A stretch of 12,743 bases of DNA from JAEYFP01 sp964566545 (lineage in GTDB: Bacteria; Bacillota; Clostridia; Lachnospirales; Lachnospiraceae). Shown one piece after another: positions 6,418-12,743 of the stretch. The notes under the pieces were generated by a model, which was not told where the DNA came from, ran no database searches, and saw only the letters and a program-made list of their open reading frames with translations. The position numbers and the translations under genes were made by a program. The stretch covers positions 1 through 12,743 of the forward strand of contig CAZMIX010000065.1 in the NCBI GenBank assembly GCA_964566545.1, read 5' to 3'. Numbering within the stretch: the stretch's first letter is position 1; every line of letters starts with the position of its first letter.

Positions 6418-8100
6418 TTAATCGATAAGTTTTTTCAGATCATCCGCATCAAACGCTTCCTCGATAGCGGCTCCTGCGGGAACCATCGGAAACACCTTAT
6501 CGTCACTGTCAACTACACATTCTATCACAACCGGCCTATGCAACGCAATCGCCTTTTCCACAGCCGGCCCAATTTCTTCCTTCCCGGTCACACGGATCGC
6601 CTCACAGCCAAGCGCTTCTGCCAGCTTCACGTAATCCACCTTATCCTTAAGCACCGTATTAGAATAGCGCTTTTCATAAAACAGCGTCTGCCATTGGCGC
6701 ACCATGCCAAGCACCGCATTATTGATAACAACCTGAATAATCGGAATGTCATAACGGCTCGCGGTCGCAAGTTCATTCATGTTCATGCGGAAACAGCCGT
6801 CTCCGGCGATATTGATGACGATTTTATCCGGGCAGCCGACTTTTGCGCCGATACAGGCGCCAAGCCCGTAACCCATTGTGCCCAAACCTCCCGAGGAAAG
6901 AAATGTCCTTGGCTTCGTATATTTGTAAAACTGAGCCGCCCACATCTGATGCTGTCCGACGTCGGTCGTGATGATCGCATCCCCATCTGTCACCCTGTAA
7001 ATTTCCTCAACAACATAAGGGCAGGTCAGCACATGCTGCGGGTATTTGAGCGGATAGCTTTCTTTATATTCCATAATCTGAGCAATCCACTCTGAATGAT
7101 TTTGCCTGGATAGTCTTTGATTTAAGATCGAAAGCACTTCCTTCACATCCCCGATAACGCTCGCCTCTGTTTTAATATTTTTATTAATTTCCGCAGGATC
7201 AATGTCAATATGCAGAATTTTGGCGCCGCTTGCAAATTTCTGTGCGTTTCCAACCACGCGATCCGAAAACCTCGCGCCGATCGCAATCAGCAGATCGCAC
7301 TTACTCACGCCGAAATTCGCCGTCTTTGTGCCATGCATCCCAATCATACCCGTATAGAGCTCATCCGTTCCGTCAAAACCGCCTTTTCCCATCAGCGTAT
7401 CGCAGACAGGCGCTTCTATCTTATGTGCAAATTCTGCAAGCTCGTCATACGCGCCGGAAATTACTGTTCCTCCACCCGAATATATATAAGGACGCTCAGA
7501 CTGTTCGATCAGTTCCACCGCTTTTTCAATATCGGACGGCGTATAACGCTTCGGCATGACGAGCGCTTTCGGCTCTGCCGGCGTATATTCCGCTTTGTTG
7601 GCAGTAACATCCTTTGTAATATCCACAAGAACGGGTCCCGGCCTGCCGGAACGAGCGATCGCAAATGCCTTTCTGATCGTATCTGCAAGCTCATTCACAT
7701 CCTTTACGATGTAACCGTGCTTAGTAATCGGCATCGTCACGCCTGCAATATCAACCTCCTGAAACGTATCCTTTCCAAGCAGCGGCAGCACGACATTAGC
7801 CGTAATCGCAACGATCGGCACGGAATCCATATAGGCGGTCGCAATGCCGGTTACGAGATTTGTCGCACCCGGACCGGACGTCGCCAGGCAGACGCCGACT
7901 TTACCCGTCGCTCTCGCATATCCGTCGGCCGCATGTGCGGCACCCTGTTCATGGGAAGTCAGATAGTGTTTGATCGTATCCTGATATTTATATAGCTCAT
8001 CATAAATATTTAAAATGGTACCGCCCGGATAACCAAATACCGTATCTACCCCTTGTTCCTTCAGACATTCCATTACAATCTGCGCACCGGTCAACAACAT
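6418..8100 (-). CDS. ilvB: Acetolactate synthase, large (catalytic) subunit
   Basis: Condenses two pyruvates to acetolactate, or pyruvate with 2-oxobutyrate, using thiamine diphosphate; this is the first common step of valine/leucine/isoleucine synthesis. Its 560 residues are normal for the family. Visible are the catalytic Glu51 in TSHEQGAAH, RFSDRV in the central domain (278-282), and the thiamine diphosphate motif GDG...NN (433-461). MVRQWQ follows (467-472), including the Trp typical of biosynthetic enzymes rather than catabolic AlsS. I start at the ATG at 8100, eight bases after AGGAG; a GTG three codons upstream lies too close to that site. No gene for the regulatory subunit IlvN is adjacent. 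It follows ilvD by 66 bases with no terminator, and the L,D-transpeptidase gene comes next. Confidence 0.96.
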   Translation of the reverse strand: MLLTGAQIVMECLKEQGVDTVFGYPGGTILNIYDELYKYQDTIKHYLTSHEQGAAHAADGYARATGKVGVCLATSGPGATNLVTGIATAYMDSVPIVAITANVVLPLLGKDTFQEVDIAGVTMPITKHGYIVKDVNELADTIRKAFAIARSGRPGPVLVDITKDVTANKAEYTPAEPKALVMPKRYTPSDIEKAVELIEQSERPYIYSGGGTVISGAYDELAEFAHKIEAPVCDTLMGKGGFDGTDELYTGMIGMHGTKTANFGVSKCDLLIAIGARFSDRVVGNAQKFASGAKILHIDIDPAEINKNIKTEASVIGDVKEVLSILNQRLSRQNHSEWIAQIMEYKESYPLKYPQHVLTCPYVVEEIYRVTDGDAIITTDVGQHQMWAAQFYKYTKPRTFLSSGGLGTMGYGLGACIGAKVGCPDKIVINIAGDGCFRMNMNELATASRYDIPIIQVVINNAVLGMVRQWQTLFYEKRYSNTVLKDKVDYVKLAEALGCEAIRVTGKEEIGPAVEKAIALHRPVVIECVVDSDDKVFPMVPAGAAIEEAFDADDLKKLID

Positions 8101-8166
8101 ATTACACACTCCTTGTTTTATCCTTTATTTATAAATACTTCTCCGCTATTATTTTGCAATTGCAGC

Positions 8167-9834
8167 TTAATCCGGAATTCTCAATACCGCGCCCTTGTCA
8201 CCGCTTGTTACAAGCCTTTCATATCTTGCGAGATAGCCGCTTGTCACCTTCGGCGCTCTCGGCTTCCATTCTGCCTTTCTTTTCGTAAGCTCTTCCTCGG
8301 AAACATCAAAATCCAGCCTGTTTTCCGGAATGTTGATCCGGATTCGATCGCCTTCCTTTACAAGCGCGATCGGTCCGCCCACAGCAGCCTCCGGACATAC
8401 ATGCCCAATTGAGGCGCCTCTGGAAGCCCCCGAAAAACGGCCATCCGTAATCAGAGCCACGCTCGAGCCAAGCCCCATTCCGGCAATCGCCGAAGTCGGA
8501 TTCAGCATTTCCCGCATGCCCGGCCCTCCCTTTGGACCTTCATAGCGGATCACAACCACATCCCCTTCCACAATCTTTCCGTTCTTGATCGCTTCAACCG
8601 CATCCTCTTCACATTCAAAGACTCTTGCGGGACCTTCATGCACAAGCATTTCCGGCACGACCGCCGAGCGCTTTACCACGCCCGAATCCGGCGCAAGATT
8701 GCCTTTTAAGACGGCAATACCGCCTGTTTCGCTGTATGGATTTTCGACCGGACGGATGACATCCGGGTTTTTATTGATGCAGCCCTCGATATTTTCTTTG
8801 ACTGTCTTTCCCGTAACGGTAATTAGATCCGTGTAGAGCAGACCTTTTTTATTCAGCTCGTTCATAACCGCATAAACGCCGCCTGCTTCGTTTAATTCTT
8901 CTATATAAGTATGTCCTGCCGGTGCCAGATGGCAAAGGTTCGGTGTCCTTGCGCTGATTTCATTTGCAATGTCGAGATTTAATTCCACACCTGCTTCATA
9001 GGCAATCGCCGGCAAGTGCAGCATGGAATTGGTAGAACAGCCAAGTGCCATATCTATTGTAAGCGCATTTAAAAATGCCTTCTCCGTCATGATATCCCGC
9101 GGGCGGATATTCCTCTTTAGCATCTCCATCACCTGCATGCCCGCATGCTTAGCAAGCCTAAGGCGTTCCGAATAAACAGCCGGAACTGTTCCGTTGCCAC
9201 GTAGACCCATACCGAGCGCCTCCGTCAGACAGTTCATACTATTTGCGGTATACATGCCTGAACAGGAACCACATGTCGGACAGGCCTTTTCTTCAAATTC
9301 TAAAATATCCTCTTCTGTCATTTTTCCGGCAGACAACGCGCCGACTGCCTCAAACATGCTCGAAAGACTCGTCTTTTCTCCATGCACACGTCCTGCCAGC
9401 ATCGGGCCTCCCGACACGAATACGGTCGGCACATTCACCCTTGCGGCAGCCATCAGCAAGCCCGGCACATTTTTGTCACAATTCGGAACCATAACAAGCG
9501 CGTCAAACTGATGGGCAAGCGCCATACACTCCGTAGAGTCAGCGATCAGATCCCTTGTGGCAAGAGAATACTTCATACCGATGTGTCCCATCGCGATGCC
9601 GTCACAAACGGCGATCGCAGGAAATACGACGGGTGTTCCGCCTGCCATGGCGACACCTGTCTTGACCGCCTCCACAATTTTATCAAGATTCATATGTCCC
9701 GGAACAATTTCGTTATAAGAGCTGACAATTCCAATCAGCGGACGCTCCATTTCTTCTTTTGTAAAACCCAGTGCGTTAAATAGCGATCTGTGCGGAGCCT
9801 GCTGTACTCCCTTTGTAACTGCGTCACTTTTCAT
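8167..9834 (-). CDS. ilvD: Dihydroxy-acid dehydratase
   Basis: Dehydrates 2,3-dihydroxy-isovalerate and 2,3-dihydroxy-3-methylvalerate to the 2-keto acids of valine and isoleucine synthesis, using an Fe-S cluster. The 555 residues match the IlvD length. Cysteines in family positions are C119 in NCDKN and C188/C191 in CPTCGSCSG, with another at C77 (AVCDG). The C-terminal part has YEGPKGGPGMREML, LITDGRFSGASRG and GHVCPEA blocks. The position that is NTCN in plant-type [2Fe-2S] enzymes reads SYNEIVPGH here, as in E. coli-like enzymes, suggesting the oxygen-sensitive [4Fe-4S] kind; that is an inference. The ATG at 9834 has AGGAG before it. It lies 16 bases after leuB, in the same operon, and 66 bases before ilvB. 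Confidence 0.96.
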   Translation of the reverse strand: MKSDAVTKGVQQAPHRSLFNALGFTKEEMERPLIGIVSSYNEIVPGHMNLDKIVEAVKTGVAMAGGTPVVFPAIAVCDGIAMGHIGMKYSLATRDLIADSTECMALAHQFDALVMVPNCDKNVPGLLMAAARVNVPTVFVSGGPMLAGRVHGEKTSLSSMFEAVGALSAGKMTEEDILEFEEKACPTCGSCSGMYTANSMNCLTEALGMGLRGNGTVPAVYSERLRLAKHAGMQVMEMLKRNIRPRDIMTEKAFLNALTIDMALGCSTNSMLHLPAIAYEAGVELNLDIANEISARTPNLCHLAPAGHTYIEELNEAGGVYAVMNELNKKGLLYTDLITVTGKTVKENIEGCINKNPDVIRPVENPYSETGGIAVLKGNLAPDSGVVKRSAVVPEMLVHEGPARVFECEEDAVEAIKNGKIVEGDVVVIRYEGPKGGPGMREMLNPTSAIAGMGLGSSVALITDGRFSGASRGASIGHVCPEAAVGGPIALVKEGDRIRINIPENRLDFDVSEEELTKRKAEWKPRAPKVTSGYLARYERLVTSGDKGAVLRIPD

Positions 9835-9850
9835 CGTATTCTCTCCTTTT

Positions 9851-10936
9851 CTATTTTATTCTTTCCGCAATCAACGTTCCCATTTCTATCGTTCCGACAA
9901 GTGTACAGCCGTCGGACATGATATCCGCCGTCCTATAACCCTCCGTTAATACCTGCTTAACTGCTGCTTCTATAGCATTCGCTTCCGCATCCAGGTTCAA
10001 GGAATAACGCAGAAGCATGGATGCCGAAAGGATTGTCGCAATCGGATTGGCCTTGTTCATTCCCGCAATATCCGGCGCGGAGCCGTGACTCGGTTCATAA
10101 AGTCCGAAGCTCGTATCGTTTAAGCTCGCAGAAGCCAGCATCCCGATCGAGCCGGTCACCATGCTCGCTTCATCCGATAAAATATCGCCAAACATATTCT
10201 CGGTAAGAATGACATCAAACTGTGCCGGATTCTTGACAAGCTGCATTGCGCAGTTATCAACAAGCATATGGGAAAGCTCGACTCTAGGGTAATCCTTTGC
10301 CACCTCGTCGACGACGCTCCTCCACAGCCTTGAGGAATCGAGCACATTCGCCTTATCGACGCTCGTCACCCTGTTCCGTCTCTTTTTCGCTATTTCAAAG
10401 CCCTTTATTGCTATTCTCCTGATTTCGTTTTCATCATAGGTCAGCGTGTCGATCGCTTTTCTGACCCCATTTTCTTCGACGGTCTTTCTTTCTCCGAAAT
10501 ACAATCCGCCGGTCAGTTCCCGCATAATCATCATATCGAACCCGTCACCGATGATTTCTTTTTTCAATGGGCAGGCATCCGCCAACTCATCATATAAAAC
10601 AGCGGGCCTTAAATTTGCAAATAAATTGAGTGCCTTTCTGATTCTAAGCAGCCCCGCCTCCGGCCTCAGGTTCGGCGCAAGCCGATACCACGGCGAGGTT
10701 GCCGCATCACCGCCAATTGAACCCATCAACACCGCGTCGGATGCCCCGGCCTTTTCTATTGTCTCCTCCGTCAGCGGTACGCCGTGTACATCGATCGATG
10801 CGCCACCGAGCAGCAACTCCGTATAAATAAATTCATGTCCAAACCGGTCTGCGACCTGATTCAGCACGTTCTTCGCTTCTGCCACAATTTCCGGCCCGAT
10901 TCCGTCGCCGGGAATACACGCAATCTGAAATTTCAT
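9851..10936 (-). CDS. leuB: 3-isopropylmalate dehydrogenase
   Basis: Oxidises and decarboxylates 3-isopropylmalate to 2-ketoisocaproate with NAD in leucine synthesis. The 361 residues match LeuB. Visible are the nucleotide-side start IPGDGIGPE (8-16), substrate arginines near 100, 110 and 139 (LLRIRK, ANLRP, MRELTGG), Lys195 (VDKANVL), the metal aspartates in ENMFGDILSDEAS (251 and 255), and GSAPDI (285-290) of the NAD site. I start at the ATG at 10936 because MKFQIACIPGDGIGPE is the family N-terminus. The frame stays open 58 codons further up through a palindrome-rich spacer, but no ribosome site supports that. The site before 10936 (AAGGGGTGG) is weaker than those of its neighbours. It is the first gene of the leuB-ilvD-ilvB run. 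Confidence 0.96.
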   Translation of the reverse strand: MKFQIACIPGDGIGPEIVAEAKNVLNQVADRFGHEFIYTELLLGGASIDVHGVPLTEETIEKAGASDAVLMGSIGGDAATSPWYRLAPNLRPEAGLLRIRKALNLFANLRPAVLYDELADACPLKKEIIGDGFDMMIMRELTGGLYFGERKTVEENGVRKAIDTLTYDENEIRRIAIKGFEIAKKRRNRVTSVDKANVLDSSRLWRSVVDEVAKDYPRVELSHMLVDNCAMQLVKNPAQFDVILTENMFGDILSDEASMVTGSIGMLASASLNDTSFGLYEPSHGSAPDIAGMNKANPIATILSASMLLRYSLNLDAEANAIEAAVKQVLTEGYRTADIMSDGCTLVGTIEMGTLIAERIK

Positions 10937-11047
10937 CTGATCCACCCCTTGAATTATGTTAATTAAGAACCTGTTTACAGACTCTTCACGCGCCGAGCAC
11001 AGGAAGCAACGCTGCCATCTTCCTTTTGTGCGAGTGCGCACAACCTG

Positions 11048-11092
11048 CTTTACTTCATAAAAAATTCTTAAGAATTTCTTTATGAAGTAAAG
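11048..11092. repeat. Near-perfect 45-base palindrome upstream of leuB
   Basis: The outer arms CTTTACTTCATAAA (11048-11061) and TTTATGAAGTAAAG (11079-11092) are perfect 14-base complements. Inside, AAATTCTT and AAGAATTT (11062-11077) are also perfect complements, with one bulged base at 11078. Single strands would fold into one AT-rich hairpin of about 20 pairs. It abuts the GC-rich hairpin at 11092-11112. Confidence 0.85.
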
Positions 11093-11112
11093 GATGCCCC
11101 ATAGGAGCATCC
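11092..11112 (-). terminator. Possible weak terminator hairpin after yajC
   Basis: On the minus strand GGATGCTCC and GGGGCATCC pair over nine positions around a three-base loop. One pair is G-U and would be mismatched on the other strand, so the hairpin fits minus-strand RNA best. The following sequence, TTTACTTC, is a poor U-tract, so termination may be partial. The hairpin sits 37 bases past the yajC stop. Confidence 0.4.
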
Positions 11113-11148
11113 CAAACTGTGCTTCGTATTTGTTTCTGAGCGGATGCT

Positions 11149-11463
11149 TTATTCGACGGTTGATTTTTCAATCTGTGCAATCGCCGATTTCTGCATCGGA
11201 ATTCTGCAGTTTTTATTATTGCCAAATTCCACAATGACCGTGTCATCCGTAATATCAATGACAACTCCATAAAAACCGCTGTTTGTAAGAACACTGTCGC
11301 CCGTTTCCAATTCCGAAAGCATCGTGTTCATTCTCGTCTGTTCTTTTTTCTGGGGACGGATCATGGCAAAGTAGAAAAATCCGCCGATAACTACTACATA
11401 AAGTACGATCATTACAATATTTGCAGACGCTGATGTTGTCGCTTCGGTTAAAAATGTATACAT
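11149..11463 (-). CDS. yajC: Preprotein translocase subunit YajC
   Basis: Small membrane protein of the SecDF-YajC accessory complex, which assists protein export through SecYEG. The 104 residues match the family: a short outer N-terminus, one membrane segment (about 15-35), the hallmark RPQKKEQ immediately after it (36-42), and a beta-rich cytoplasmic domain with LETGDSVLTNSGFYGVV and KSAIAQIE near the end. The ATG at 11463 has AGGAGG six bases upstream. It lies 147 bases after tgt in the same direction, the common tgt-yajC order, but a good promoter in the spacer suggests it can also be transcribed alone. Confidence 0.95.
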   Translation of the reverse strand: MYTFLTEATTSASANIVMIVLYVVVIGGFFYFAMIRPQKKEQTRMNTMLSELETGDSVLTNSGFYGVVIDITDDTVIVEFGNNKNCRIPMQKSAIAQIEKSTVE

Positions 11464-11506
11464 ATGATTCCTCCTATATTTGGCTCTATAAAATCTGTGC
11501 TTTTAT

Positions 11507-11535
11507 ATCATACACAATTATTACTCATTCATCAA
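11507..11535 (-). promoter_or_regulatory. Likely promoter of yajC
   Basis: TTGATG (11535-11530), a 17-base spacer and TATGAT (11512-11507) on the minus strand within the AT-rich tgt-yajC spacer. Transcription would start near 11500, about 37 bases before the yajC ATG. The -10 matches the consensus in five of six positions and the -35 in four of six. Confidence 0.5.
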
Positions 11536-11610
11536 GTATTTTATGAATATTTTAATCATTATTACCTGAGGTTATGGACGTCATTCTTTTAGGAAATTGT
11601 TCCAGCGGAC

Positions 11611-12743
11611 TTAATCATCGCCACTTTGCATGCCGGCAAGCTTTTCTTTTTTATATTCCGCAAAATTCCCCCGACTCAGAGCCTCTCGGATCTCCTCCAT
11701 CATTGTATTATAAAAATAAAGGTTATGAAGTACGCAAAGACGCATCCCCAGCATTTCCTTCGCTTTTAAAAGATGCCTGATATAGGCGCGTGAATAACGT
11801 CTGCACGCGGGACAAGTACAGCCCACCTCAATCGGCCGGTCATCCAGCTCGTATCGCGCGTTAAACAGATTAAGCTTTCCGCGATTCGTATAAAGATGTC
11901 CGTGACGCCCGTTCCTTGTCGGATAGACACAATCGAAGAAATCAACGCCGCGCTCGACTCCCTCTAATATATTGGCAGGCGTACCGACCCCCATTAAATA
12001 GGTCGGCTTATTTTGCGGCAGATAAGGAACAACCTCCTCTAAAATATGGTACATTTCTTCATGCGTTTCGCCGACCGCCAGACCGCCGATCGCGTAGCCG
12101 GCAAGATTTNNNNNNNNNNCTCCGAAATCTGTTTGGCATGCTCGATTCTGATATCTGCAAAAATCGCGCCCTGATTGATTCCAAACAATAACTGACTAGG
12201 ATTGATCGTATCCGAGAGTTCGTTCAATCGTGTCATTTCCTCCCTGCACCGCACAAGCCAGCGCGTCGTCCGGTCTACGGAAGCCTGCACATATTCGCGT
12301 TCCGCTTTTGCACTCGGGCACTCATCAAACGCCATTGCGATCGTCGAGGCCAGATTAGACTGGATTCTCATGCTTTCCTCCGGCCCCATAAATATTTTCC
12401 TGCCGTCCACATGAGAATGGAAATAGACGCCCTCTTCCTTGATTTTTCTAAGGCTGCTTAAGGAAAATACCTGAAAACCTCCCGAATCGGTCAGAATCGG
12501 TTTATCCCACACCATAAACTTATGCAGTCCGCCAAGTTTTTTAATAACCTCATCACCGGGTCTTACATGCAGATGGTACGTATTGGATAACTCCACCTGC
12601 GTCTTAATCTGAAGCAGATCCTCGGTAGAAACGGCGCCTTTAATCGCGGCTGCTGTGCCTACGTTCATAAATACCGGTGTCCGGATCATACCATGTACTG
12701 TTTGAAATTCCGCTTGCTTCGCTCTGCCTTCTTGTTTGATGAT
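11611..12743 (-). CDS. tgt: Queuine/preQ1 tRNA-ribosyltransferase (runs off right edge; interrupted by an N gap)
   Basis: Exchanges guanine 34 of GUN-anticodon tRNAs for the queuosine precursor preQ1. Visible are ILTDSGGFQVFS with the conserved Asp, MAFDECPSA, GINQGAIF, YAIGGLAVGE and YLMGVGTP. The nucleophile Asp lies in DFFDCVYPTRNGRHG, and the zinc site is CTCPAC plus the His of VLHNLYFY. The Met at 12689 is not the true start: the frame continues upstream to the window edge (KQEGRAKQAEFQTVHG before it) and matches the family N-terminus, so about ten residues are missing. Ten N bases (12110-12119) split the gene into two frames. Family alignment suggests that one residue is lost between AKQISE and NLAGYAIGG. 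The frame break is therefore most likely an assembly artefact rather than a pseudogene. Confidence 0.93.
12110..12119. other. Assembly gap of 10 N inside tgt
   Basis: Ten undetermined bases. The codon before the gap is GAG (12122-12120) and the next codon in the downstream frame is AAT (12108-12106), leaving 11 bases between them, which is not a multiple of three. A gap of 2, 5, 8 or 11 bases would restore the frame; aligning with known Tgt sequences favours 2. Confidence 0.97.

Larger units (their letters stand above)
10937..11148 (-). promoter_or_regulatory. Structured spacer between yajC and leuB (leader or repeat unit, unresolved)
   Basis: This 212-base spacer holds no convincing gene but many inverted repeats: CTGTTTACAG (10971-10980), AGGAAG/CTTCCT (11001-11006 and 11019-11024), GTGCG/CGCAC (11028-11041), a 45-base near-palindrome (11048-11092) and a hairpin at 11092-11112. 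GCAC at 10997-11000 can extend the AGGAAG stem by pairing with GTGC at 11028-11031, which competes with the GTGCG hairpin. The core AAATTCTTAAGAATT gives a partial (about 10 of 15) match to the CodY box. I find no T-box sequence and no good promoter for leuB. It could be a regulatory leader for the leuB-ilvD-ilvB unit or a dispersed repeat that landed here. Confidence 0.45.

Noticed and set aside
7210..7995. 261-codon open frame on the plus strand opposite ilvB
   Set aside because: It is fully antisense to a well-conserved acetolactate synthase, is rich in Arg/His/Cys as expected of a shadow frame, and matches no family I know.
8155..8164. TGCAATTGCA palindrome between ilvD and ilvB
   Set aside because: Ten bases of AT-rich palindrome are too short to mean much, with no T-tract or known operator match.
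10937..10952. T-box-like GGGGTGGATCAG before leuB
   Set aside because: It lacks the ACC/GCG part of the T-box sequence and no terminator follows; it is better explained as the leuB ribosome binding site.
10937..11110. 58-residue N-terminal extension of LeuB
   Set aside because: LeuB proteins begin at the MKFQIACIPGDGIGPE position; the upstream Met has no ribosome site and the extension runs through inverted repeats.
11611..12743. tgt as a pseudogene
   Set aside because: The only frame break coincides with the N gap, and all catalytic and zinc residues are intact on both sides.

Overview
The window looks like a chromosomal, housekeeping segment of a low-to-moderate GC anaerobic Firmicute, most likely a Clostridia/Lachnospiraceae-type genome. 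The grounds are strong AGGAGG-type ribosome binding sites, a short (387-residue) SerA ending in one ACT domain, a DUF1015 protein beside serC-serA, an E. coli-like (oxygen-sensitive type) dihydroxy-acid dehydratase, and a tgt-yajC pair. The taxonomic call is inferred from protein character alone. Nearly everything is on the minus strand, so transcription runs from the right edge to the left.

Right to left: tgt (queuine tRNA-ribosyltransferase) enters from beyond the right edge. It is interrupted by a 10-N assembly gap whose length does not preserve the frame. yajC (preprotein translocase accessory subunit) follows with its own likely promoter. A 212-base spacer unusually rich in inverted repeats, including a near-perfect 45-base palindrome, separates yajC from leuB. 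Then come leuB, ilvD and ilvB (branched-chain amino acid synthesis), a membrane-anchored L,D-transpeptidase, and serC and serA (3-phosphoglycerate to phosphoserine). The serC and serA genes are separated by one base, and serC appears to start with TTG.

A perfect bidirectional hairpin terminator lies between serA and a small convergent plus-strand gene encoding an unrecognised acidic 88-residue protein. That gene has an almost textbook promoter. Divergent from it is a DUF1015 gene with its own promoter, followed 8 bases later by glgB (glycogen branching enzyme), which runs off the left edge.

The BCAA and serine genes cover only parts of their pathways: no ilvC, ilvN, leuA, leuCD or serB is present here. 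The most interesting leads are (i) the DUF1015 protein, whose ADGHHR motif recalls ParB/SerK-like kinases and which sits beside a serine operon lacking serB; (ii) the structured yajC-leuB spacer, which could be a regulatory leader or a dispersed repeat; (iii) the unknown small acidic protein; and (iv) the non-canonical active-site loop of SerA. I see no mobile element genes, CRISPR array, tRNA or rRNA, and no clearly novel multi-gene system.
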